From positions 100,312 to 164,311 of the forward strand of contig JAIEQJ010000046.1 of NCBI GenBank assembly GCA_019747815.1: DNA of 64,000 nt. Direction: 5' to 3'. Origin of the DNA: Hyphomonadaceae bacterium. GTDB taxonomy: Bacteria > Pseudomonadota > Alphaproteobacteria > Rhizobiales > Hyphomicrobiaceae. Made by a program: the position numbers and the translations under genes. Under the pieces are notes generated by a model. The model was given only the letters and a program-made list of their open reading frames with translations, was not told the origin of the DNA and searched no databases. Below, one piece after another: positions 17,697-24,987 of this stretch. Numbering within the stretch: the stretch's first letter is position 1; each line of letters opens with the position of its first letter.

Positions 17697-19601
17697 ATGC
17701 AGTTGTATCGTTTTGCGTTCGTCTCGAACTCAGCTGAGATTGGAAAGTCGGTTGCCAACTGCGCCGACCCGGCCAGCGAAGAGGTTCTCTTGAAATACGC
17801 GAGTATGGAGGCCGCGATCCCAGTGGCGCGACGTCTGCTGGCTGATGGTGTCGATGTCATCATCGGCGGCGGTGGGACCGGGGCGCTGCTTGCCGAGCGG
17901 ATCGGCGCGCCGGTCGTCAATGTGGCGCGAAACCCGTTGGATCTCCTTCAGGCTCTGCTGCGGGCGCGCAAGAAGACCAAGGATGTCGCGGTCACCAGCT
18001 ACGCAAAATCGCTGCAAGGTATCGATTTCTATGAGCGGCTGCTGGCGATGCGGTTGTTTCCGGTCGTTTTCTCGACAACCGAAGAGCTGGAGACTGGCAT
18101 TGGCGAGGCGCTCAACAGCGGGTTGCGCGTCGTCGTTGGTGCGGGCGTTTGCTGCCAGATTGCACGCAATCACAAGGCCGAAGGCGTCATAGTGGTCCCT
18201 CGAAAGGACAATGTCCTGCAGGCTTTGCATAGCGCGCGCACGATCGCGCGAGCACGCAGAGCTGGCCAGCGTGAGAGCGAGATTGCTGCCTCGACGGTTG
18301 ATAGTGCGGATGCGGGCCTGATACTGCTCGACGAACGAGGCCTGATCGGAATCATGAATGAGGGGGCAGCCAAGATCCTGCGGACGCTCCTGCCCGGTGT
18401 CGAGCCAAGCACGCTCATTGGGCAGCCGCTGCCGCCCAAGTTGGACACGCCAGGTGTGATCGCTGCGTTGCGCAGCGGACGTAGGCGGGAGGACGCAATA
18501 ACCACGGGCGATGGTGTCGGTTATGTTGGGAGCGTTCAACCGCTGCTGGTCGATGGAGTAGTGGTCGGGGCCGCACTGAGCCTTCGCGCGCCGCGGGTTC
18601 GTCAAGAGAAGGACGATGGACGTGGGCGTTGGGCCAAAGGGTTCGTTGCCAAACATTCGTTTGATGATGTTTGCGGCGGTCCGAAAATGGCGGCTGTCAT
18701 CGCGCAGGCCCGGCGGTACGCCGCCAGCGGCGGCGCGGTCCTTATCGAGGGTGCGACCGGGACCGGCAAGGAGCTCGTTGCGCAGAGCATCCACAATGCG
18801 AGCGCGCGGCGGCAGCGGCCCTTTGTGGCGGTAAATTGCTCGGCGCTGCCGGAGTCACTGCTCGAAAGTGAGCTGTTTGGCTATGAGGATGGGGCGTTCA
18901 CCGGTGCCCGGCGAGGTGGGAAGGCCGGGCTATTCGAATTGGCGGACAGAGGCACGCTATTCCTTGACGAGATCGCTGATATCTCGCCCAATCTTCAGGT
19001 GCGTCTGCTACGCGCCCTAGAAGAAAAGGAGATCATGCGCATCGGTGGAGATTGCATGATCCCTTTGAACGTCCGCATCATTAGCTCGGCGCAATGCGAT
19101 CTGTTCGAGCTGGCCAGATCGAATGGTTTCCGACTTGATCTTTACTTTCGCCTGGCCACGTTGCGCCTCAAGATACCGCCGTTGCGCGATCGCATCGAGG
19201 ATGCGCCGCTGTTGCTCAACGTCATGCTGCGCAAACATGGGTTTCGAGAGGACGTTCGCTCCAGGGATCTCGGCAATGCGATGGGTCGGTATACGTGGCC
19301 TGGCAACGTTCGCGAACTCGATGGGCTCGTCCAGACATATGCGGCCCTGAGCGAAAGTGCTCAATTTGACGAGGGGCTTTTTCTAAAGCTGTTTGAGGAG
19401 ATGCTATTGGCACGCGCTCCGAGTGCCAGGTCCGCTGCGCCAACCTGCCCCGGCGCAACGCTGAAGGAGCAGTTGCGTCGCCACGAAGAGGCAATCATCA
19501 AGCGTACCCTGCGGGAGTGCGGGTTTGATCGTGGCGAGACAGCGCGTGTCCTTGGGATAAGCGCAAATTCGCTGTGGAGGAAATCCAAGCGCCGCGCCTA
19601 A
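17697..19601 (+). CDS. Sigma-54-dependent activator with PrpR-type sensor domain
   Basis: A 634-residue bacterial enhancer-binding protein. Residues 1-190 match the PrpR N-terminal domain (e.g. DVIIGGGGTGALLAERIGAPVV), used by PrpR to sense 2-methylcitrate; a PAS-like segment follows (about 200-310), then the AAA+ domain with Walker A EGATGTGKE near 350, the sigma-54 contact loop GAFTGA near 400, and a sensor-like R-finger region. A FIS-type helix-turn-helix ends the protein (GETARVLGISANSLWRKSKRR). It probably switches on the sigma-54 promoter at 10454 when the pathway substrate or an intermediate appears. That the sensor domain is of PrpR type suggests an organic acid effector. Confidence 0.9.
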   Translation: MQLYRFAFVSNSAEIGKSVANCADPASEEVLLKYASMEAAIPVARRLLADGVDVIIGGGGTGALLAERIGAPVVNVARNPLDLLQALLRARKKTKDVAVTSYAKSLQGIDFYERLLAMRLFPVVFSTTEELETGIGEALNSGLRVVVGAGVCCQIARNHKAEGVIVVPRKDNVLQALHSARTIARARRAGQRESEIAASTVDSADAGLILLDERGLIGIMNEGAAKILRTLLPGVEPSTLIGQPLPPKLDTPGVIAALRSGRRREDAITTGDGVGYVGSVQPLLVDGVVVGAALSLRAPRVRQEKDDGRGRWAKGFVAKHSFDDVCGGPKMAAVIAQARRYAASGGAVLIEGATGTGKELVAQSIHNASARRQRPFVAVNCSALPESLLESELFGYEDGAFTGARRGGKAGLFELADRGTLFLDEIADISPNLQVRLLRALEEKEIMRIGGDCMIPLNVRIISSAQCDLFELARSNGFRLDLYFRLATLRLKIPPLRDRIEDAPLLLNVMLRKHGFREDVRSRDLGNAMGRYTWPGNVRELDGLVQTYAALSESAQFDEGLFLKLFEEMLLARAPSARSAAPTCPGATLKEQLRRHEEAIIKRTLRECGFDRGETARVLGISANSLWRKSKRRA

Positions 19602-19649
19602 CGGCTAGTCTAGCATCCACGACTCGGATCCTTAAGGTTTAAATGGCCG

Positions 19650-19668
19650 AAACGTGACAATCACGTTT
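19650..19668 (+). terminator. Perfect short hairpin after the regulator gene
   Basis: AAACGTGA-CAA-TCACGTTT is a perfect 8-bp stem with a 3-base loop, 48 bases past the stop of the activator gene. It ends in only three T, so it is a candidate terminator or a symmetric protein site. Confidence 0.5.
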
Positions 19669-19732
19669 GTCTGGCGCTGAGGGCAGGTCTCATCAGCATG
19701 GTGACAGCGTAAGCGTCGGTCAACGACTGCGG

Positions 19733-20329
19733 TCAGGCGGCCTTGCGTGCGCGCTTGGGTCGCGACCAGCGCCTGGCGAGCTTGGCCAGCTCCTTTTCGA
19801 TGCTGGCGACGTCAACGACATTTGGGTCGAAGTCGGGGCCGCGCCATTCGATCATTTCGGCATGGCGCTCGTGGTTGGGGTCGGCCATCGCCTCCAGATA
19901 CTCGGCATAGCCCCATGGGCCGCCGACGTCTTCAGGCGGGCAGCGGCCGCGGGCCTCGGTGAGCCGCGGGTAGATGGCGCCGGGCGCCGGCTCGCAGGTC
20001 TTTTCGATCTTGACCTTGTGCTCCCAATCGTCGCCGAAGTCGTAGATGTAGGTGAACGTCTTGGCCCCCGTCGTGGCGATGAGCCCGGCGAGCGAGGTGC
20101 CCTTGGCCGGCAGCACGCGCGGCATGCCGGGCCAGTGAGAGCCGGGATCGGGCAGGCCCCAGCGATGGTTGCGCGCACGGAACTCGTAGAGGTGATAGTT
20201 CCACCAGGGCATGACGGCCTGGATCACCAGATGCAGGTCCGACAGCTTGATGTCGAACGGCACCTCGAGACGCCGCACGACGGCAGGCTCCACGTGATCG
20301 AGAGTGACCTTGAGGCGAGCAATGATCAT
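19733..20329 (-). CDS. pRiA4b ORF-3-like protein
   Basis: A 198-residue protein of the PRiA4_ORF3 family, recognised from DLHLVIQAVMPWWNYHLYEF, the FTYIYDFGDDWEHKV motif near residue 95 and PPEDVGGPWGYAEYLE. The family is common on plasmids and in IS66-type elements; its biochemical function is unknown. It appears intact, unlike the transposase piece just upstream on the same strand, so it may be kept as a host gene. Codon use is GC-rich and more like the flanks than like the island operon. Confidence 0.85.
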   Translation of the reverse strand: MIIARLKVTLDHVEPAVVRRLEVPFDIKLSDLHLVIQAVMPWWNYHLYEFRARNHRWGLPDPGSHWPGMPRVLPAKGTSLAGLIATTGAKTFTYIYDFGDDWEHKVKIEKTCEPAPGAIYPRLTEARGRCPPEDVGGPWGYAEYLEAMADPNHERHAEMIEWRGPDFDPNVVDVASIEKELAKLARRWSRPKRARKAA

Positions 20330-20587
20330 GCCGCCACATTAGCAGCGGCTGAGCGTGTCGCCCAAGCCCAGGGCAGCAGTTCGTCCACACGATTTGATGG
20401 GATGCTCGCCGATACACGTGAGGACATCGCGCAGCCAGATCTCGATCCGGGGCGGCTGGTCTTCATCGACGAGACCGATGCATCGACCAAGATGGCCCGA
20501 CTGCGCGCCTGCTCGTGATCTGCTCGATTCAATCGACGTCGGGCAAGCGCCTGGTGGCCGCTGCGGAGCATTTGCCTTGAGCGGCAC
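20330..20587 (-). pseudogene. C-terminal remnant of IS66-type transposase, frameshifted
   Basis: One frame gives EIWLRDVLTCIGEHPIK and a neighbouring frame gives NRVDELLPWAWA. Together they restore the IS66 TnpC C-terminus (WLxDVLxRIxxHPxxRxDELLPW). The break between frames lies near 20400. No start, catalytic residues or ribosome site remain. Confidence 0.6.
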
Positions 20588-20639
20588 AGTGCGCTAAGCA
20601 AAGCTCAAGGGGCTGGAACAAAGCGCCAACGCGGCGGAA

Positions 20640-20669
20640 CATGTAAAACTTTCTGGAGAACATGTAAAA
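20640..20669. repeat. CATGTAAAA direct pair near right island end
   Basis: CATGTAAAA occurs at 20640-20648 and 20661-20669, 21 bases apart, about 50 bases before the tRNA. The motif is shared with the left end of the island (9899, 9928). Confidence 0.55.
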
Positions 20670-20713
20670 CTGTGATGTGTGCGGAGTTCATAATTCCTTG
20701 ATTCTAAAAGTGT

Positions 20714-20790
20714 CGGGGCATAGCTCAGCCTGGTAGAGCACCTGCTTTGGGAGCAGGGGGTCGCGAGTTCGAATCCCGCTGCCCCGACCA
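20714..20790 (+). tRNA. tRNA-Pro (UGG)
   Basis: A complete 77-base cloverleaf: acceptor CGGGGCA/TGCCCCG with discriminator A and an encoded CCA, D arm with AGCTCAGCCTGGTAGAGC, anticodon stem CCTGC/GCAGG with loop TTTGGGA (anticodon TGG), and T arm with GTTCGAATC. It reads proline codons CCA and, by wobble, others. Its 5' half is duplicated at 9818-9856, so the island lies directly upstream and presumably now supplies the promoter. Confidence 0.97.
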
Positions 20791-21036
20791 CCACTTTGCC
20801 TTTCCGTTCTGAAATTCCAGAACGGGCCTCATTCTGAAATTCGCCCCCGGTCTGTTCCTCGATCCACGCGCGGCGTTTGCGTGCGGCAGCGAAGCTGCTG
20901 GGTCTCGGTCTTTTTCACGTAGCGCCATTTCGCTTCCGGCGTCGAATGACCCGACAACGACATCTCGCCACCCTCGGACAAGTCCGCATCGCCCAGCCCG
21001 GTCATTCCGCCTGCTCCGCAATCCGGGCGGGCGCGC

Positions 21037-21405
21037 TCAAGGCCAGGGGCGCCAGAGCAGGAGTGCCGGCACGGCGGCGCCGGCGCTGAACGCGAGCAAT
21101 CCCAGCCGGCCGTTGACGAAGCTGTCGGGCAGGGGGCGCAGCAGAAGCGGTGCAAACAGCAGCATGGCGCCGGCGCCGATCACCGCAGCATGCCAAGGCA
21201 GGGTGTCCCAGCCGCGCAGCAGCGTCAGTCCGGCGGCGATGCCGGCGATGGTGGCGCTGCCCCACAGCGCGGCGGCCCCCGAGCCCCCCTTCAGGGCCTG
21301 GCTGCGAACCTCGGCCGGAAAATGGCCGCTGGCTGTCAGGCCGTAGAGCGCGAGAAGCATCACGGCACTCATGAACAGCAGCAGCTGTGGCCAGTAGGGC
21401 AGCAT
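21037..21405 (-). CDS. Small membrane protein of unknown function
   Basis: A 122-residue protein with four hydrophobic segments (about 5-24, 42-60, 71-88, 100-118) separated by short loops. A GAAGGA lies about 5 bases before the ATG. I do not recognise the family. It lies between the tRNA and the divergent PanB-like gene at 21522. Confidence 0.6.
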   Translation of the reverse strand: MLPYWPQLLLFMSAVMLLALYGLTASGHFPAEVRSQALKGGSGAAALWGSATIAGIAAGLTLLRGWDTLPWHAAVIGAGAMLLFAPLLLRPLPDSFVNGRLGLLAFSAGAAVPALLLWRPWP

Positions 21406-21481
21406 GGATATTCCTTCTCTTGCAGTCCGCCTCGCCTGCGATCGGCTTGACCGCCGATGCGCCGGCTCACTAGCATACGCC

Positions 21482-21491
21482 AGATATATCA
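21482..21491. promoter_or_regulatory. Candidate GntR operator, site 1
   Basis: AGATATATCA, 31 bases before the ATG of the PanB-like gene, in the context CATACGCC-AGATATATCA-GA. It differs by one base from the three TGATATATCA sites downstream. Confidence 0.6.
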
Positions 21492-21521
21492 GATAGCGAT
21501 GGCGTTAGGGGAGGATGACGG

Positions 21522-22421
21522 ATGGCCCAGAACACGTCGGCGGCGAGCGCTCCGGCACAGAAGCGGCGCGAGAAGCGCGCCATCGCGGAGATCCGCGAGT
21601 CCAAGACCACCGGCGAGAAGATGGTCTACATGTCGGTGCCCGACTACACGAGCGCCAAGTGGGCCGAGATGGCCGGCGTGGACGTGGCGGTGGTGGGCGA
21701 CAGCCTGGCGATGATCGCGCACGGCCACCCGTCCACGATACCCGCCACCATGGACATGATGGTGCTGCACGCGCAGGCGATCCGCCGCGGCGCGCCCAAT
21801 ACGTTCGTGCTCGGCTGCATGCCGTATCAGAGCTACAACACGATCGACCGCGCGCTGGTGAATGCCACACGCTTCATGCAGGAGGCGGCGTGCGATGCCG
21901 TGAAGCCGCAGGGCGGCAGGAGTCAGGCGCACATCCTGAAGGCCCTGGTGGACGCCGGCATCCCGACGGCGTCGCATATCGGCCTGACGCCGCACACCAT
22001 CGCCATGTTCGGCGGCTTCAAGATCCAGGGCCGCACGGCCGAGGCCGCCATGAGGATCCTGGAAGATGCGCTGGCGATTGAGGATGCCGGCTGCTTCATG
22101 CTGGAGTTCGAGGCGGTGCCGGCCAGGATCGCCACGCTGATCTCCGAGCAGTTGAGCATCCCCACCATCGGCATCGGGGCGGGCGCAGGCACCGATGGAC
22201 AGATCCTGCTCTGCCACGACCTGCTCGGCGTGTTCACCGACTTCAAGCCGAAATTCACCAAGCGCTTCGCCAAGCTGACGGAGGTCGCGGTGAGCGGCAT
22301 CAAGCAGTATATCAAGGAGGTGAAGGAAGGCTCGTTCCCAGACGAGGACCACTCCTATACGGTCAAGGAAGAAGAGTACGAAAAGTTCGCAAAGATGGTA
22401 CAGAAACGCCGGCAGATGTGA
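21522..22421 (+). CDS. PanB-family protein, copy 3 (outside the island)
   Basis: A 299-residue PanB-like barrel. Compared with true PanB, Asp45 is kept (Asp60 in VVGDSLAM), but Asp84 is Cys99 (LGCMPY) and Glu114 is Gln130 (VKPQGG, Lys kept); the catalytic Glu is present (MLEFEAVP). The family motifs GFKIQGRTAEAA and IPTIGIGAGAGTDGQ are closer to real PanB than in the island copies. A hydrophilic N-terminal tail of about 20 residues and a charged C-terminal tail are unusual. A GntR-family regulator gene follows 27 bases downstream, and a TGATATATCA-type site precedes the gene, which speaks for a catabolic or specialised role rather than pantothenate synthesis. Confidence 0.8.
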   Translation: MAQNTSAASAPAQKRREKRAIAEIRESKTTGEKMVYMSVPDYTSAKWAEMAGVDVAVVGDSLAMIAHGHPSTIPATMDMMVLHAQAIRRGAPNTFVLGCMPYQSYNTIDRALVNATRFMQEAACDAVKPQGGRSQAHILKALVDAGIPTASHIGLTPHTIAMFGGFKIQGRTAEAAMRILEDALAIEDAGCFMLEFEAVPARIATLISEQLSIPTIGIGAGAGTDGQILLCHDLLGVFTDFKPKFTKRFAKLTEVAVSGIKQYIKEVKEGSFPDEDHSYTVKEEEYEKFAKMVQKRRQM

Positions 22422-22448
22422 AGGCGACAGGATGGTTCGGCTGCAGTG

Positions 22449-23177
22449 ATGAGGCGCGCAGGCAGCAAGGATGCGAAGGCAGACCAGGCCAAGGCGGAGA
22501 CGCTGACCGAGCAGGCATACTATCGCCTGGAGGAAATGATCGTCACGCTGAAGCTGGCGCCGGGGGCCATCCTGTCCGAGCAGGCCCTGTCGGCCGAGCT
22601 CGGCATCGGCCGCACGCCTATCCGCGAGGCGCTGCAGCGGCTGGCCCGCGAGGGGCTGGTGCTCGTGCTGCCGCGCAAGGCGATCCTGGTCACCGACACG
22701 GACCCCAGAAAGCAGCTCCTGGTGCTGGAGGTGCGCCGCGAGCTGGAGAGGCTGCTGGCGCGCGCCAGCGCCGAGCGGGCGTCCGTGGCCGAGCGGGCGC
22801 GGTTCCAGGCGATTGCCGACGGCATGGAGGCCGCGGCCGACTCCAACGACGATATTGCCTTCATGCGTCTCGACCGTGAGCTCAATGCCCTGCTGGTCGA
22901 GGCTGCGCACAACGAGTACGCGGCCCGCACCATGCGCTTCCTCGACGGCCATTCCCGGCGCTTCTGGTATTTGCACTACAAGCAGGCCGCCGATTTGCCG
23001 AAGATTGCACGGCTGCACGCGGATGAGGCGCGTGCCGTCGCCAAAGGCAGGCCCGACCGTGCCATGGCGGCTTGCGACAAGCTGATCGATTACGTGGAGA
23101 GCTTCACCCGGGCGACCGTCGGCGCGGAGGTCCGGGCCCAGCGCCAGACGGGCCGGGTGCGAGCGGCGGGCGCATAG
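22449..23177 (+). CDS. GntR-family regulator, FadR/FCD subfamily
   Basis: A 242-residue regulator. The winged-helix DNA-binding domain (about 20-85) contains the canonical ILSEQALSAELGIGRTPIREALQRLAREGLV core; an all-helical FCD effector domain follows (about 95-230) with Asp and His residues typical of metal and carboxylate binding. FCD regulators usually sense organic acids and repress neighbouring catabolic genes. Start ATG 22449 or GTG one codon earlier. It probably binds the four TGATATATCA-type sites that precede the PanB-like, DUF6166 and hydroxylase genes (inference from motif recurrence). Confidence 0.9.
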   Translation: MRRAGSKDAKADQAKAETLTEQAYYRLEEMIVTLKLAPGAILSEQALSAELGIGRTPIREALQRLAREGLVLVLPRKAILVTDTDPRKQLLVLEVRRELERLLARASAERASVAERARFQAIADGMEAAADSNDDIAFMRLDRELNALLVEAAHNEYAARTMRFLDGHSRRFWYLHYKQAADLPKIARLHADEARAVAKGRPDRAMAACDKLIDYVESFTRATVGAEVRAQRQTGRVRAAGA

Positions 23178-23216
23178 GCTGATTTACAGGCGCGGCGATC
23201 ATCGATAGCATGCTCG

Positions 23217-23226
23217 TGATATATCA
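23217..23226. promoter_or_regulatory. Candidate GntR operator, site 2
   Basis: Perfect palindrome TGATATATCA, with upstream context GCATGCTCG, in front of the DUF6166 gene. Confidence 0.65.
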
Positions 23227-23328
23227 CCGTGCGGCGTGATGTAGGCACAGGCGGCGTCCGCGGCCGTCCTTCGACGGGCCCGGGATGAGCGTGAGACGTG
23301 TGGCGAGATGCCAATCGGGATGGCGGCG

Positions 23329-23628
23329 ATGAAAACCTACGAGGGCAAGCGCAGCATCGATGGGCTCGTCGTCACCGTCGATGGTCGTCCGCTGCCGGAG
23401 CACTACGAGGTGCAGAGGTTCACCAATTGGGGCTTCGAGTGGACCTATGAAGGGGCGAGCCCGCAGCAGTTGGCGCTGGCCATCCTCTATGATCACCTGG
23501 GCGACAAGGATCGCGCCATCCGGCTCTCCGAGCGCTTCATGCAAAAAGTTGTTGCCGACATGGACAACGACTGGGCGTTGACGGCCGATCAGGTCGATCG
23601 CGCCGTTGCGGAGATCGAGACGCGCTGA
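23329..23628 (+). CDS. DUF6166-family protein
   Basis: A 99-residue protein with the DUF6166 layout: MKTYEGKRSIDGLVVTVDGRPLP-type beginning, FEWTYEGASPQQLALAILYDHLGD in the middle, and an Asp/Trp motif near the end (DNDWALT). The family is small, cytoplasmic and of unknown function, and is frequent in phages and accessory regions. ATG 23320 and 23308 are in-frame alternatives; 23329 starts exactly at the conserved MKTYxG. Confidence 0.75.
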   Translation: MKTYEGKRSIDGLVVTVDGRPLPEHYEVQRFTNWGFEWTYEGASPQQLALAILYDHLGDKDRAIRLSERFMQKVVADMDNDWALTADQVDRAVAEIETR

Positions 23629-23727
23629 ATGCCGGCCCGACGCCGTGGCGCCTCGCCGGCGTGCTTCCGTCTGCGGAGTTGAGGCTTGGCTCGGGGCCAA
23701 GCCCGGGATGACAATCTGACATGCTGC

Positions 23728-23737
23728 TGATATATCA
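23728..23737. promoter_or_regulatory. Candidate GntR operator, site 3
   Basis: TGATATATCA with upstream context ACATGCTGC, in the 387-base gap between the DUF6166 and hydroxylase genes. Confidence 0.65.
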
Positions 23738-23918
23738 TATGCCACAGAGCCGGTGAGCGGCCGCACAACGACCTCGCCGAAGGCGCGCTCGCGCAGTACG
23801 TTGCCGGCAAGTTTTCCTGTTTTGCGCAGCCCGGTCGCCGTGTGCGCCGGCTCGACGCTGCATGAGATGCCGGCCGGCCGCACCAACATTGACGGCCAGC
23901 GCCGCTTTAGTGTATCCG

Positions 23919-23928
23919 TGATATATCA
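23919..23928. promoter_or_regulatory. Candidate GntR operator, site 4
   Basis: TGATATATCA with upstream context GTGTATCCG, 88 bases before the hydroxylase start. It is the second site in the same gap, 191 bases from site 3. Confidence 0.65.
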
Positions 23929-24015
23929 GATGCCGTGGCGAGGCTTGATCCTGTGGGGTTGCCCAACCGGCATCCGTCCAAACCGGCTCGAAGCCGTGCT
24001 GAAGGGTTGCAGGCC

Positions 24016-24786
24016 ATGGTTACCGAACGGCAAAAAGCGTTCCGCCAGGAATACCGCTCCCGCATCATGGGCTGGTACGACGGCTATCTGCACATCGTCA
24101 TCATCTACGCCATGGGCGCGGCGGCGTTCTTCATCTACCTCCAGCACATTCATGACGTGAAGCCGCTGGAGTGGCTGACCATTCCCATCACCTTCCTGTT
24201 CACCAATATCTTCGAATGGGCCGTGCACCGCTTCGTTATGCACCGGCCGGTGCCGTTCAAGGGATTGCGCGCCATCTACGAGCGCCACACGCTCAACCAC
24301 CACCAGTTCTTCACCGACGAGGAGATGCGGTTTCGCGACCACAAGGATTGGCGGGTCACGGTGTTTCCGCCCTATGCGCTGGTCGTGTTCATCCTGATGT
24401 CCATGCCGGGCGGCATCATCCTCGGCAACCTGCTCACACCCAACGTCGGCTGGCTGTTCATGTGCGTGACGACGGGCATGTATCTCATCTATGAGTTCAT
24501 GCACTTCTGCTGCCACGTGGACGAGAACTGGTTCGTGCGCACCTGCCCGTTCGTCAACACGCTGCGCCGCCATCACACGGCGCACCACAACGCGCGGCTG
24601 ATGATGGAAACCAACATGAACCTGACGTTTCCCATCGCGGATTGGCTGTTCGGCACCTCGGATCTCAACCGCGGGCTGTTCGGACATCTCTTCAACGGCT
24701 ACGACGAGAGCCACCTCAAAAAGACTTTGCGCGGCAGGCCCAAGCGTCCCGATCGTGCAGCCGCCGAGCCGCTCGGGAACTACTGA
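24016..24786 (+). CDS. Fatty acid hydroxylase / sterol desaturase family membrane protein
   Basis: A 256-residue di-iron membrane enzyme. The eight-His pattern is complete: HRFVMH (71-76), HTLNHH (91-96), HFCCH (163-167) and HHTAHH (186-191). Hydrophobic segments at about 25-45, 52-70, 118-140 and 145-160 hold the site at the membrane surface. Family members insert oxygen into fatty acyl, sterol, carotenoid or alkane substrates. ATG 24016 starts the conserved part; an upstream start at 23935 would cross operator site 4's downstream flank and adds a basic tail. Two GntR-type sites lie in its upstream region, and a small membrane gene follows 9 bases downstream. Confidence 0.85.
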   Translation: MVTERQKAFRQEYRSRIMGWYDGYLHIVIIYAMGAAAFFIYLQHIHDVKPLEWLTIPITFLFTNIFEWAVHRFVMHRPVPFKGLRAIYERHTLNHHQFFTDEEMRFRDHKDWRVTVFPPYALVVFILMSMPGGIILGNLLTPNVGWLFMCVTTGMYLIYEFMHFCCHVDENWFVRTCPFVNTLRRHHTAHHNARLMMETNMNLTFPIADWLFGTSDLNRGLFGHLFNGYDESHLKKTLRGRPKRPDRAAAEPLGNY

Positions 24787-24795
24787 GGCCGCCCG

Positions 24796-24987
24796 ATGCC
24801 GAACGACGTCAAGGCCATCGTCTCGATCATTGCGCTTGCGGTGGCGATCGGATTTGCCTTCTGGGAGCAGTCGGTCGGCAACGGCCATCTGTTCTGGCTC
24901 ATCATCGGCTTTGGTATCTTTGCCGTGGTTGCCATGTGGGTGTTTCCGGAAGCCGTGGGCAGGAAGGGCGTCAGGAACGACCGATAG
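24796..24987 (+). CDS. Small two-helix membrane protein
   Basis: A 63-residue protein with two hydrophobic segments (about 8-22 and 33-50), 9 bases after the hydroxylase gene and so probably translated with it. No known family. It may be an accessory subunit of the hydroxylase (inference from position only). Confidence 0.55.
   Translation: MPNDVKAIVSIIALAVAIGFAFWEQSVGNGHLFWLIIGFGIFAVVAMWVFPEAVGRKGVRNDR

Larger units (their letters stand above)
19709..20600 (-). mobile_element. Decayed IS66-family element (right part with passenger gene)
   Basis: GTAAGCGTCGG at 19709 matches the GTAAGCG type of IS66-family terminal repeat. Reading from right to left on the minus strand come the broken C-terminus of a TnpC-like transposase, a pRiA4b ORF-3 gene and this end. 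TnpA, TnpB and most of TnpC, and the other terminus, are missing. Elements of this family often carry pRiA4b ORF-3 passengers. Confidence 0.6.
9857..20712. mobile_element. Genomic island inserted at tRNA-Pro, carrying the PanB-like/ABC operon
   Basis: The segment lies between a truncated and an intact copy of the same tRNA gene. Its left part and intergenic spaces are more AT-rich than the flanks. It carries one co-directional metabolic block with its own sigma-54 activator, and at the right a decayed IS66-type element. CATGTAAAA motifs occur near both ends. No integrase or transposase that could have moved the whole segment is recognisable, so the element is either decayed or was brought in by recombination between tRNA copies. 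Precise ends other than the tRNA junction cannot be set. Confidence 0.75.

Noticed and set aside
21522..22421. Housekeeping panB for pantothenate synthesis
   Set aside because: Two of the three metal ligands are replaced, panC is absent, and the gene sits with a GntR regulator and unrelated neighbours.
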